This document shows positions 35,298 to 45,092 of a DNA stretch of 64,000 bases, piece by piece. The translations under genes and the position numbers were made by a program. The DNA is from Polaromonas sp. CG_9.7 (GTDB taxonomy: Bacteria > Pseudomonadota > Gammaproteobacteria > Burkholderiales > Burkholderiaceae_C). The notes beneath the pieces are model-generated. The model did no database searches. It was given only the letters and a program-made list of their open reading frames with translations, and had not been told where the DNA came from. The DNA is taken from contig NZ_JADOVG010000002.1 in the NCBI RefSeq assembly GCF_015752205.1, forward strand, positions 124,001 through 188,000, written 5' to 3'. The stretch's first letter is position 1. Each line of letters begins with the position of its first letter.

Positions 35298-36095
35298 ATG
35301 AGTTTTTCGGTTTTAATGTCGGTATATATAAAAGAAAAACCTATTTATTTGAGTGAGTGTCTGGATAGTTTGGTCAAGCAGTCCCTCAAGCCTTGTGAAA
35401 TTATTCTTGTAGAGGATGGGCCATTAACCGATGATTTAAACAAAGTCATTGTTTTTTATTCAAAAATACTTCCGATAAAAAGCATAAGAATCGAAAAAAA
35501 CCAAGGGTTAGCTCATGCACTTAATGAAGGTCTAAAACATTGCTCTCAAGAGCTTGTAGCTCGAATGGATACTGACGATATTTCTCTGTTTAATCGGTTT
35601 GAGTGCCAAGTTTCTTATATGCTTTCGCATCCTGATGTTCAAGTTTCAAGCTGTTGGATCGAAGAGAGAAACCAAAATATGACTGAAACCCTTTTTTTGA
35701 AGAAACTTCCATTAAGGCATGAGGATATCCTGAAGTTTTCAAAACGGCGAAATCCGATAAGTCATCCAGCATCAATTTTCAGAAAGACTCGAGTCATGTC
35801 GGTAGGAGGTTATCCTGAGATTTTCCCTGAAGATTACGCTCTCTGGTCTCTTATGTTGGTCAAAGGGTGTCGTTTTGGTAATCTTCAGGAAACGTTACTT
35901 CATATGCGTACCGGATCTGATTTTATTAAGCGTCGTGGATTTGGCTTTTTTAAAGGTGAATTGAAGCTTTTAAAGTATCAGAATAAAATTGGATTTTTAA
36001 ATAAATTTGAAGTGTGTTTAAATTTTTTGATTAGAGCTGCAGTGCGTCTTTCACCATCCAAAATGAGAGAGTTTTTTTATAAATTTGCCAGGTAA
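35298..36095 (+). CDS. GT2-family glycosyltransferase, AmsE-like
   Basis: A 265-residue transferase resembling amylovoran AmsE-type enzymes. FSVLMSVYIKEKPIYLSECL at the start, IILVEDGPLTDDLNKV with the Asp of the UDP/dTDP site, and ARMDTDDISLFNRFE with the DXD-type metal motif. PEIFPEDYALWSLMLVKG holds the expected catalytic acid. ATG 35298 follows a GGGGGCAG ribosome site. Last member of the AT-rich block. Donor sugar not predictable; galactose or another hexose is common in relatives. Confidence 0.9.
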   Translation: MSFSVLMSVYIKEKPIYLSECLDSLVKQSLKPCEIILVEDGPLTDDLNKVIVFYSKILPIKSIRIEKNQGLAHALNEGLKHCSQELVARMDTDDISLFNRFECQVSYMLSHPDVQVSSCWIEERNQNMTETLFLKKLPLRHEDILKFSKRRNPISHPASIFRKTRVMSVGGYPEIFPEDYALWSLMLVKGCRFGNLQETLLHMRTGSDFIKRRGFGFFKGELKLLKYQNKIGFLNKFEVCLNFLIRAAVRLSPSKMREFFYKFAR

Positions 36096-36193
36096 ATCTA
36101 GATTTGGATTTGTCCTTTTTTGTTTTGTAAATATATGCGACTTTTATTTTCTTTCTCGAAAATAAATTTAATTACATTAAATAATTATTAGCA

Positions 36194-37147
36194 ATGATCA
36201 AAGTGATGGTTACGGGTGCGACTGGATTTGTTGGTAATGCTTGTGTACAACGTTTGTTGACTCAGGATGAGTATGTAAACGTTGCGGTAGCTGTGCGCAA
36301 AAATTCCCTGTGCTGGTCCGACTCAGCGGAGCAATACATAATTGGAAACCTGGATACAGCCATTGACTGGTCTGGTGCACTCAAGAGCGTCTGTGCTGTT
36401 GTGCATTGCGCTGCACGCGCTCATGTGATGCATGACACTACTGCAAATCCGTTAGATGCGTTTCGTCAAATAAACGTTGATGGAACTTTGAATCTTGCCC
36501 GGCAAGCCGCTGTTGCGGGTGTCAAGCGGTTTATTTTCGTAAGTTCCGTCGGTGTAAATGGTGTTGAAACTTTCTCACAGCCATTCACCGAGGCAGATAA
36601 GGCTGCACCACATTCTCCCTACGCAGTGTCAAAATTTGAGGCCGAATTGCAGTTGAAAGCATTGGCCGCTGAAACGGGTCTGGAAGTGGTGATCATTCGC
36701 CCTCCGCTTGTATATGGACCAGCTGCCCCAGGAAATTTTGGTTCGCTCATGCGCTGGCTGCAACGCAGCATACCCTTGCCATTGGGTGCCATCCACAACC
36801 AACGCAGCTTGGTGGCGCTTGATAATCTGGTGGATCTGATCGTGACCTGTATCACCCATCCTGCCGCTGCCAACCAAACCTTTCTAGTGTCCGATGACGA
36901 GGATGTTTCAACAACCGAACTGCTAATCCGCATGGGTCAGGCTATGGGTTGCCCGGCGCGTCTGATTCCAGTGCCAACCGGTGTGCTCAAAGCCGCGGCG
37001 GCATTATTCGGCAAGCGCGACATGGCTCAGCGGCTGTGCGGCTCATTGCAGGTAGATATCCAAAAGACACGCCAGCTCTTGGGCTGGACTCCTCGCTTGA
37101 CGCTGGACCAGGGGTTGAAAAAAGCGGCAGAAGGTTTTCGACCATGA
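36194..37147 (+). CDS. NAD-dependent sugar epimerase/reductase, WbpV/WreQ-like
   Basis: A 317-residue extended SDR. MVTGATGFVGNACVQRLL binds NAD(P); VSSVGVNGVETFSQPF and SPYAVSKFEAEL carry the Ser and Tyr/Lys of the catalytic set. The family includes WbpV and rhizobial WreQ, which reduce UDP-4-keto-6-deoxy-GlcNAc to UDP-QuiNAc. Context supports this: the next two genes are an initiating phosphoglycosyl transferase (ATGA overlap) and a WbpM-type 4,6-dehydratase that supplies its substrate. UDP-glucose-4-epimerase activity is a less likely alternative. Confidence 0.85.
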   Translation: MIKVMVTGATGFVGNACVQRLLTQDEYVNVAVAVRKNSLCWSDSAEQYIIGNLDTAIDWSGALKSVCAVVHCAARAHVMHDTTANPLDAFRQINVDGTLNLARQAAVAGVKRFIFVSSVGVNGVETFSQPFTEADKAAPHSPYAVSKFEAELQLKALAAETGLEVVIIRPPLVYGPAAPGNFGSLMRWLQRSIPLPLGAIHNQRSLVALDNLVDLIVTCITHPAAANQTFLVSDDEDVSTTELLIRMGQAMGCPARLIPVPTGVLKAAAALFGKRDMAQRLCGSLQVDIQKTRQLLGWTPRLTLDQGLKKAAEGFRP

Positions 37148-37704
37148 AAAGAATGTTTGACTTGCTGCTTGCCTTGGCGGCTGCGTCGGTGCTTGTTGTG
37201 CCTGTCTTACTGGTGGCGCTGCTGGTGCGCCTGACTTCTCCCGGCCCCGCCCTCTACTGGTCAGACCGGGTGGGTCGCCACAACAAAATTTTCAAGATGC
37301 CCAAGTTTCGCAGCATGCGGATGGGCACGCCGGCCGTAGCCACGCATCTGCTGGCCGACCCGAAAGCGCACCTGACGCCGATTGGCAGCTTTTTACGCAA
37401 AAGCAGTCTGGACGAACTGCCGCAGTTGTGGAGCATCCTGGCAGGGGACATGAGCTTTGTCGGCCCGCGACCCGCGCTCTTCAACCAGCATGACCTGATT
37501 GACTTGCGGACCCGGCGGGGTGTGCATGAACTGGTGCCGGGTCTTACGGGCTGGGCACAAATCAATGGACGCGATGAGTTACCCATTCCTGACAAGGTCA
37601 GGCTTGATGTCGAGTATCTTCAGCAGCAGTCGCTGTGGTTTGACATGCGTATTTTGTGGCTGACCTTCATTAAGGTAATACGGCGCGATGGCGTTGCCCA
37701 CTAA
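37144..37704 (+). CDS. Monotopic phosphoglycosyl transferase initiating repeat-unit synthesis
   Basis: A 186-residue small bacterial sugar transferase (PglC/WreU size) that moves a sugar-1-phosphate from a UDP-sugar to undecaprenyl phosphate. One N-terminal hydrophobic re-entrant helix (LLLALAAASVLVVPVLLVAL), then KMPKFRSMRMG, the Asp-Glu catalytic pair in SSLDELPQLWSIL, DMSFVGPRPALF and LTGWAQINGRDEL. The start overlaps the upstream reductase stop as ATGA. The large WcaJ/WbaP N-terminal domains are absent. Likely substrate UDP-QuiNAc or a related 6-deoxy-HexNAc, judging from both neighbours. Confidence 0.92.
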   Translation: MKRMFDLLLALAAASVLVVPVLLVALLVRLTSPGPALYWSDRVGRHNKIFKMPKFRSMRMGTPAVATHLLADPKAHLTPIGSFLRKSSLDELPQLWSILAGDMSFVGPRPALFNQHDLIDLRTRRGVHELVPGLTGWAQINGRDELPIPDKVRLDVEYLQQQSLWFDMRILWLTFIKVIRRDGVAH

Positions 37705-37838
37705 TTGCCATCGGGCTGAATGAAAAATGTGCAAACTGATTTCCAATAGGAAACAGGGCGTGGCATGTTTCCAAAGCTGAAAGCACCTGTTCTCGTCCGC
37801 TGCATGCTGGCCTTCCGGTTTAATTACAAAAAGATCAA

Positions 37839-39821
37839 ATGCTATTCAATCGATTGACCGCCGCACCCTTGCTGGCATTGCCACGCTCTGCCAAAAGGGT
37901 GTTTGTCATTGCACTTGACCTGGTGCTGACGCTGGTATCGGTATGGATCGCTTTTTACCTGCGCGTCGACCAGACCGGATTGCCTTTTGCGCAGCAAGCC
38001 TATGTTTATCTGCTGGCGCCCCTGCTGGCCATCCCTATCTTCGTGCGCTTTGGGCTATACAGGGCCATTTTTCGCTACACCGGCATGGCGGCCCTGGCGA
38101 CCACGGCCAAGGCGGTCGCGCTGTATGCTCTGCTGTTTTTTGTTGCCTTGCTGTTTTTTAAATGGGAAGGTGTGCCGCGCACCCTGGGCTTGATCCAGCC
38201 TTTGCTGCTGCTGTTGCTTGTTGGCATTAGCCGAGCGATGGCTCGTTTTTGGCTGGCAGGCTGGTCGAGCAAGGCACGTCATGCGGTTGGCCGCTTGCTG
38301 ATTTACGGTGCTGGCGAGGCAGGAGTGGAAACTGCCTCTGCCTTGGCGGTGGCGCGCCAGTTCGTGCTGCTGGGCTTTGTTGACGATGACAAAAAGAAGG
38401 CGGGAAGAAGCATCAATGGCGTTGACATTATGTCGCCCGCCGAGGTGGCCGATGCAGTGGAACGCATGGGCATCACCGACATCTTGCTGGCCATGCCTTC
38501 GCTGGACCGTGCGCGGCGAAATGAAATCATTGCCAGCCTGCGCGAATTGCCGGTCCACGTCCGGACCCTGCCCGGAATGGGCGACTTGGCGTCGGGTCGG
38601 GTGGCGATTCAGGATTTTCAGGAACTCGATGTGGAAGACCTGCTGGGCCGGCCTTCGGTACCCCCCGACTCGAGCCTGCTGGCGCGCAACCTGGCCGACC
38701 AGGTGGTGCTGGTGACGGGTGCAGGCGGCAGCATTGGCAGCGAGTTGTGTCGCCAGATCTTGCAAGAAAAGCCGCGCCAGCTGGTTCTGGTCGAACTCAG
38801 TGAATTTGCCCTTTACACCATTCACCGCGAGCTGCTGGGTTTGTGCGCCGAGCATCGGCTGCAGGTCGAGGTGACACCCTTGCTCGCCAGCGTCGGAAAT
38901 TTTGGCCGTCTTAAGGAAATCTTCCAGCTTTACCGGCCGGCCACGGTGTACCACGCCGCGGCCTACAAGCATGTGCCGCTGGTCGAAAGCAATCCGTCCG
39001 AAGGTGTACTGAACAACGTCTTTGGCACCCTGAACGCTGCCCGCGCGGCCATGGAAAGCGGAACGGCGCATTTCGTGCTGATTTCTACCGACAAGGCGGT
39101 TCGCCCGACCAATGTCATGGGCGCGACCAAACGCATGGCCGAACTGGTGCTTCAGGCGCTGGCGGCCAGCCCGGCGGTGCGCTTTGTGTCGCCCGACGGC
39201 AGCTACAGTCCGGACGTCCCGAACCGCACCGTGTTTGCCATGGTGCGCTTTGGCAATGTGCTGGGCAGCAGTGGCAGTGTGGTGCCGCTGTTTCGCAAGC
39301 AGTTGCGCGACGGTGGCCCGCTGACGGTCACGCATCCGGAGGTCACGCGCTATTTCATGACGATTCCCGAGGCGGCCCAGCTGGTGCTGCAAGCCGGTGC
39401 CATGGCCCAGGGCGGAGACGTGTTTGTGCTCGACATGGGCAGCCCTTTGAGAATTGTCGATCTTGCGCGGCGTATGGCGCAGCTGTCCGGTTTGAGCCTG
39501 CGCGATGCGGACAATCCCGAAGGCGATATTGAAATCAAAATTACCGGTCTTCGACCGGGCGAAAAGCTGTACGAGGAACTGTTGATTGGCGACAACCCTG
39601 AAAAAACGGCGCATCAGCGGATCATGAAGGCGCACGAGGATTTTGTTCCTTGGTCAGAGCTCGCGCCCATCCTGGTGGACATGCGCCAGGCCGCCACGCT
39701 GAACCATGCGCCGGTAATGCGCGCCATCCTGGTCAGGCTGGTGCATGGCTATCGCCCGCATGGAGACTGTGGCGCTGGCGAGTCTGCCCAAAAGACCGCT
39801 GCCCTGCCGAATGATGTCTGA
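37839..39821 (+). CDS. UDP-GlcNAc 4,6-dehydratase, WbpM-like
   Basis: A 660-residue polysaccharide biosynthesis protein of the long WbpM/FlmA class. Four to five N-terminal transmembrane helices (about residues 20-140), a first Rossmann-like domain (LLIYGAGEAGVETASAL) and the catalytic SDR domain with VTGAGGSIGSELCRQ, AAAYKHVPLVESNP and STDKAVRPTNVMGATKR, where Met replaces the usual Tyr as in WbpM. Converts UDP-GlcNAc to UDP-4-keto-6-deoxy-GlcNAc at the membrane. With the reductase two genes upstream it makes UDP-QuiNAc. Full length; closes the polysaccharide cluster. Confidence 0.94.
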   Translation: MLFNRLTAAPLLALPRSAKRVFVIALDLVLTLVSVWIAFYLRVDQTGLPFAQQAYVYLLAPLLAIPIFVRFGLYRAIFRYTGMAALATTAKAVALYALLFFVALLFFKWEGVPRTLGLIQPLLLLLLVGISRAMARFWLAGWSSKARHAVGRLLIYGAGEAGVETASALAVARQFVLLGFVDDDKKKAGRSINGVDIMSPAEVADAVERMGITDILLAMPSLDRARRNEIIASLRELPVHVRTLPGMGDLASGRVAIQDFQELDVEDLLGRPSVPPDSSLLARNLADQVVLVTGAGGSIGSELCRQILQEKPRQLVLVELSEFALYTIHRELLGLCAEHRLQVEVTPLLASVGNFGRLKEIFQLYRPATVYHAAAYKHVPLVESNPSEGVLNNVFGTLNAARAAMESGTAHFVLISTDKAVRPTNVMGATKRMAELVLQALAASPAVRFVSPDGSYSPDVPNRTVFAMVRFGNVLGSSGSVVPLFRKQLRDGGPLTVTHPEVTRYFMTIPEAAQLVLQAGAMAQGGDVFVLDMGSPLRIVDLARRMAQLSGLSLRDADNPEGDIEIKITGLRPGEKLYEELLIGDNPEKTAHQRIMKAHEDFVPWSELAPILVDMRQAATLNHAPVMRAILVRLVHGYRPHGDCGAGESAQKTAALPNDV

Positions 39822-40874
<1,053 letters not shown>

Positions 40875-40919
40875 ACCTGTCTGCTGGCTGGGTTTTTCGG
40901 CCAGCAAGGCATAAATTTT

Positions 40920-40972
40920 GGTTAAAAAGTGCTTTTGCGCAATGCCAGCATGCATGAGCAGCTATCAAATCA
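40920..40972 (-). repeat. Dispersed intergenic repeat, copy E
   Basis: Reverse copy between convergent argB and Bug genes. On the minus strand: TTTGATAGCTGCTCATGC, then ATGCTGGCATTGCGCAAA, then AGCACTTTTTAAC. Confidence 0.55.
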
Positions 40973-41023
40973 GGACTAAAGGGTCAGCCCGATGCCGCCT
41001 GGTGACCGCATGCGACTGAATGC

Positions 41024-42019
41024 TCAATCCAGAGTGACGCCCGAGTCCCTGACCACCTTGCCGAGTCGCACGGTTTCCGTCTTGATCAACTCGCCGAACT
41101 GGGCTGCAGTGCCGCCCACCACGGGTGTTCCCAGCGCTTCCCACTTCTTGTGGAACTCGGGCTCCTTGAAGATGGCGTTCAGCGTGCTGTTGAGCTTGTC
41201 GATGATGGGCGCGGGCGTTCCGGCGCGAACGGCAACGCCATGCCATCCGGTAAATTCGTACCCTGCCACGCCGGCTTCGGCCATGGTCGGCACATTGGGC
41301 AACAGCGGGCTGCGTTTGGCCGAGGTCACGGCCAGCGGGATGAGTTTTCCGGTCTGGATGTAAGGCAGGGAGCTGCCCAGCACATCGAACATCACGTTGA
41401 CCTGGCCGCCCAGCAGATCGTTCAGCGCCGGTCCTGCGCCCCGGTAGGGAATGTGGGCGATCTTGATGTCCATCTGGGTGTTGAACATCTGCCCTGCCAG
41501 ATGCTGCGGTGTGCCGTTGCCGGCCGATGCAAAACTCAAATCCGGCTTGTTGGTTTTGGCCAGTGCCACCAGTTCCTTGACCGTTTTCACGCTCAGTTTG
41601 GGATTGACCTCAAGCACCATCGGAAACGCCGAGATCTGGATCACGGGTGCCAGATCGGTCAGCGAGTTGAAGGGCATGCTGCGAAACAGGGTGGAATTGA
41701 CCGCCATCGGGCCGCTGGCCGCCAGCAGCAGTGTGTAACCGTCGGCAGGCGACTGCTTGGCGACTTCGGCGCTGCCCAGGTTGCCGCCTGCGCCGCCCTT
41801 GTTGTCCACGATGACGGTGACGCCCAGCCGGGTTTGCAATTCCATGCTCAGCAGCCGGGCCATCAGGTCGGTCGGGCCGCCGGGCGGGTAGGGCACCACG
41901 AAGCGGATGTTTTTGCTGGGGTAGTTGTCCTGCGCATGGCTGGCCAGTGGCATCAGCAGGGCCAAGGCGATGCTGGCGCTGAGTTGGGCGCCAATTTTCA
42001 CAAAAGCAGTGCGTTTCAT
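41024..42019 (-). CDS. Bug/TctC-family periplasmic substrate-binding protein
   Basis: A 331-residue Bug protein. A Sec-type signal (IALALLMPLASHAQD) precedes the mature domain; VVPYPPGGPTDLMARLLSM, VIVDNKGGAGGNLGSAEVAK and IAHIPYRGAGPALNDLLGG are the family motifs. A GGAGAC ribosome site precedes the start. Third gene of a minus-strand unit after a 3-hydroxyacyl-CoA dehydrogenase and a BKACE protein, so it likely captures a substrate for them, although no TctAB permease is present. Distinct from the paralogue at 4.3-5.3 kb. Confidence 0.92.
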   Translation of the reverse strand: MKRTAFVKIGAQLSASIALALLMPLASHAQDNYPSKNIRFVVPYPPGGPTDLMARLLSMELQTRLGVTVIVDNKGGAGGNLGSAEVAKQSPADGYTLLLAASGPMAVNSTLFRSMPFNSLTDLAPVIQISAFPMVLEVNPKLSVKTVKELVALAKTNKPDLSFASAGNGTPQHLAGQMFNTQMDIKIAHIPYRGAGPALNDLLGGQVNVMFDVLGSSLPYIQTGKLIPLAVTSAKRSPLLPNVPTMAEAGVAGYEFTGWHGVAVRAGTPAPIIDKLNSTLNAIFKEPEFHKKWEALGTPVVGGTAAQFGELIKTETVRLGKVVRDSGVTLD

Positions 42020-42063
42020 GTTGTCTCCGTTGTCGTTATGGTTATGGTTGTGAATGATGCGTT

Positions 42064-42885
42064 TCAGGCTGCGCCAAAGCGCTGGCGTATGTCTTGCGCG
42101 CTGGCCAGCGGGCGGCCCAGGCTGAGCGCTGCCTCTGCTGCCTGCCCGACCAATGCGGCATTGTCGGGTGCGGTCTGGCCGTTTTTAAGCTGGAGGTTGT
42201 TCTCGAAACCCACCCGCACATGCCCGCCCAAGGCGGCGGCGGCTGTCACGCAGGCATGTTCGGTGGCCCCGAATGCGCACACCGCCCACGGCTCTGGCCC
42301 GGTGTGGGCATGGACAAAAGGCACCAGATCGCGCGGGCTGGACGTTTGCCCGCTGGTGTAGCGGCCCAGCACGAACAGCAAAAACCAGGGCGCTTCGGGA
42401 ATCACGCCGCGCTCGCGCAGGGCTTGCCAGCGCTGCAGGTCGGCCACGTCGTAAAGAATGACCTGCGTCATGACCCGCTCGCGCGCCAGCCCTTGAAAAA
42501 ATGCCGCCAGTCCGGCGTCGCCAATGTCGGGCTGGTCCAGTTCGCGCAATGAAACCGACACGGCTTCAGGGCGCAGTGCCTGCACCATGGCGATTTGTTG
42601 CGGGGCCTGGTAAACACGGGCGGCTTCGCTGGTGATTTGCAGCACCATGGCGTCGCCCACGGCGGCCTTGACCACCTGCAAGGCATTGCGGTAGCCCTCT
42701 ACGTCCAGGCTGTGCCCGCCCTGCGCGTCGCGGATGTGCAGGTGGAGCATGGCGGCGCCCGCATCCAGGCAGGCCTTGGCGGTGCTGGCCAGGCTGGCGG
42801 CGGTCAGCGGAACGGCGGCATGGTCGTGGGCCTGCTTGTAGGCGCCGTTGGGCGCCACGGTGATGATGAGCGGTTCAAACGTCAT
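42064..42885 (-). CDS. BKACE (3-keto-5-aminohexanoate cleavage) family protein
   Basis: A 273-residue DUF849/BKACE TIM barrel. ITVAPNGAYKQAHDHAAVP at the N-terminus, AAMLHLHIRDAQGGHSLD with the zinc-binding His pair, and GGHVRVGFENNLQL near the end are conserved. BKACE enzymes combine a beta-keto acid with acetyl-CoA to give acetoacetate and a new acyl-CoA. Paired with an upstream 3-hydroxyacyl-CoA-dehydrogenase-like gene that could make the keto acid, as in carnitine degradation. ATG 42885 is used; a TTG at 42900 would overlap the upstream stop. Confidence 0.92.
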   Translation of the reverse strand: MTFEPLIITVAPNGAYKQAHDHAAVPLTAASLASTAKACLDAGAAMLHLHIRDAQGGHSLDVEGYRNALQVVKAAVGDAMVLQITSEAARVYQAPQQIAMVQALRPEAVSVSLRELDQPDIGDAGLAAFFQGLARERVMTQVILYDVADLQRWQALRERGVIPEAPWFLLFVLGRYTSGQTSSPRDLVPFVHAHTGPEPWAVCAFGATEHACVTAAAALGGHVRVGFENNLQLKNGQTAPDNAALVGQAAEAALSLGRPLASAQDIRQRFGAA

Positions 42886-42896
42886 AGGATGGAAGG

Positions 42897-43874
42897 TCAA
42901 AAGTTTTTGTCAATTTGCGGAAGTTCATTGGCCAGCAAGTCCAGCCCCTGCTGCAGCAGGCGGTCGTAACGCGCGCGTTCCGCGAGGCGGCGCGCTTCGG
43001 GCCATTCGTAAAAACCGGCACCGGTTTTCATGCCCAGCCTGCCGGCATCGACATGCGTCTGCAGCACGTTGGCAGGTACTGTGGTGCTGGAAAGACTGGG
43101 ATACATGCTGGCGGCAGCGGCGCAGTGCACGTCGAGTCCGGCATGGTCACGCTGAAGCACCGGCCCTGCAGCCAGGTAGCGAAAGCCGAAGCCGAACCGT
43201 ACGGCTGCGTCCACATCTTGCGGCGTGGCAATGCCTTCGTCGATCATGGCAAAGGCTTCGCGTGCCAGCGCATGCTGCAGGCGGTTGGCCAGAAAGCCGG
43301 GCTTGTCCTTGCGCACCAGCACCGGCACGCTGCCGCAGCCACGCATGAAGGCGGACAAGCTGTCGGCCAGTTCACGGTCAGAGTCCGGCCCGCACACCAC
43401 TTCAACCAGCGGCACCAGGTGGGCCGGCATGAAAAAGTGCAGGCCCAGCATGCGCTGGCGCGACGCCAGCCCTTGGGCAATAGCGCTGATCGGAAAGCTC
43501 GAGCTGTTGCTGGCCAAAACCGCAGAGACCTTCGCATACGTCAACAGTTCGGCGAACAGTTGCTGCTTCATCGGCAAATTTTCCGGAATGCATTCCACCA
43601 CCAGCGCCACGTCGTGCCAGGCGACAGAAGAGAGGTCGGCCACCGCCATCACCTGGTCTGCGCGGCGTTCCAGCCCAAGCGGTGCCAAGCCCTGCCGTAC
43701 ATGCGCCTGCAATGCCGCGCGCTTGGCTTCGCCTGGATCAATCACCGTCACGCGGCAGCCACCGCGCGCCAGCACGATGGCCACATCGGCCCCCATGGTG
43801 CCGCCGCCGACGACTACGGCATGTACGTTTTTCGGATGGGCGGGAAGCAGGTTCAAAAGAGGTCCTTTTTGCAA
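42897..43874 (-). CDS. 3-hydroxyacyl-CoA dehydrogenase family protein
   Basis: A 325-residue NAD-dependent dehydrogenase. VVVGGGTMGADVAIVLARGG is the dinucleotide site, VVECIPENLPMKQQLF and LASNSSSFPISAIA the catalytic region with Ser, and GLHFFMPAHLVPLVEV the His of the catalytic dyad. A C-terminal helical 3HCDH domain follows (KPGFLANRLQHALAREA). The group includes L-carnitine dehydrogenase and hydroxybutyryl-CoA dehydrogenases, which differ little by eye. Its location just before a BKACE gene favours oxidation of a free 3-hydroxy acid. Divergent from a LysR gene 81 bases away. Confidence 0.9.
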   Translation of the reverse strand: MQKGPLLNLLPAHPKNVHAVVVGGGTMGADVAIVLARGGCRVTVIDPGEAKRAALQAHVRQGLAPLGLERRADQVMAVADLSSVAWHDVALVVECIPENLPMKQQLFAELLTYAKVSAVLASNSSSFPISAIAQGLASRQRMLGLHFFMPAHLVPLVEVVCGPDSDRELADSLSAFMRGCGSVPVLVRKDKPGFLANRLQHALAREAFAMIDEGIATPQDVDAAVRFGFGFRYLAAGPVLQRDHAGLDVHCAAAASMYPSLSSTTVPANVLQTHVDAGRLGMKTGAGFYEWPEARRLAERARYDRLLQQGLDLLANELPQIDKNF

Positions 43875-43955
43875 AACGGGCAGGTGGGTTTTCAGTCGAG
43901 TCTAGAAGTTGGGCATTGCGCTGTCCAAACGTTTTTATGGATAAACTGATTCGCT

Positions 43956-44882
43956 ATGCAGATCAATTGGTCAATCCGCGAACTCGATGTTTTTCTGGCC
44001 CTGGCCGCCACCCTGAGCTTTCGCCGCACCGCCGCGCAAGTCAACCTGTCGCAGTCGGCCGTTTCCGGCGTCATCACGCGGCTGGAGGACACATTGGCGG
44101 TGCGGCTGTTCGACCGAACCACACGCCATGTGCAGCTCACGGCGACCGGACAGGTGTTTGCCGAGCAGGCGCTGCTGCTGCGCGCCCAGACAGACGAGGC
44201 GGTGCGCGCGGTGCGCAACGTGGTGGAACTGCAGTCAGGCAAAGTCACTCTGGCCGCGCTGCCTTCACTGGCGGCCACAGTGGTGCCGGCTGCCTGCGCC
44301 CGCTTCAGCGCACAGCACCCCGGCATTCAGTTCCGGATTGTGGACACGCTGTCGGGCCCGGCCTTTGACCTGGTGCGCGCTGGCCAGGTGGATTTCGCGC
44401 TCACAGCAGCCAATCCCGCCTATGCCGACCTTGACTACCAGCCGCTGGCCTCCGATGGCTTTGTCTTGCTGATCCCGCCCGGCCATGCGTTGGCGCAGGG
44501 CAACGGACCGCTGCGCTGGATCGACGTGGCCGCGCTGACGCACATTTCAATGCCGCTGCCCGCCAGCGTGCGCCAGTATGCCGACGCTGCGCTGCTGGAG
44601 CACCGCTTGCGTTTTGCGCCGACTTACGAGGTGGAACACCTGGCCACCATCACCGCCATGGTCGCCTGCGGGCTGGGGGTTGCCGCGCTGCCCGAGTTGG
44701 CGGCAGCCGTGGCGCCGCAGCCCGGCGTGGTGCGCCGCCGGCTGGTCGAGCCTGACATTTCCCGCCCGATCGGGCTGGTCACCCGGCGCTATCGCAGCCT
44801 GTCTCCTGCTGCAACAGCCTTGGTCGACATGCTGCGCGAAGAAATGGCGCGGGTGGCGCCCCGGCCCCGGACAACAAGCTGA
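43956..44882 (+). CDS. LysR-family transcriptional regulator
   Basis: A 308-residue LysR. Helix-turn-helix in LALAATLSFRRTAAQVNLSQ then SAVSGVITRLEDTL; the effector domain begins KVTLAALPSLAATVVPAA. It is divergent from the dehydrogenase-BKACE-Bug operon with an 81-base gap, the classical arrangement for a LysR controlling a neighbouring operon and itself. The effector is probably the carboxylic acid handled there. Length and motifs are intact. Confidence 0.92.
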   Translation: MQINWSIRELDVFLALAATLSFRRTAAQVNLSQSAVSGVITRLEDTLAVRLFDRTTRHVQLTATGQVFAEQALLLRAQTDEAVRAVRNVVELQSGKVTLAALPSLAATVVPAACARFSAQHPGIQFRIVDTLSGPAFDLVRAGQVDFALTAANPAYADLDYQPLASDGFVLLIPPGHALAQGNGPLRWIDVAALTHISMPLPASVRQYADAALLEHRLRFAPTYEVEHLATITAMVACGLGVAALPELAAAVAPQPGVVRRRLVEPDISRPIGLVTRRYRSLSPAATALVDMLREEMARVAPRPRTTS

Positions 44883-45092
44883 AAACACAAACAGTCAACG
44901 CCGCTTTCGTAAAACCCGAAGTGCTTCGACATCATTCCAGATTGGCATCACCTTCTTCCATTTCATTGCTATTCAATCAAGGGGTTTTGAGGGATATTCA
45001 ATCAGGTCATGGATGCGTCGCATCCATGATGACTTGCTGGGTGATGGCCAAACCTTGATCCCGATTTATTACAAAAAAATTCAGAGACGTCC

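Noticed and set aside
38055..39635. Minus-strand open frame of 526 codons opposite the WbpM-like gene
   Set aside because: His/Gln/Arg-rich without family motifs; the plus-strand dehydratase explains the region.
40882..40906. Terminator after argB (TGCTGGC and GCCAGCA arms)
   Set aside because: A 7-base stem is present, but the T-run is in the loop and none follows the stem, so it is not a convincing rho-independent terminator.
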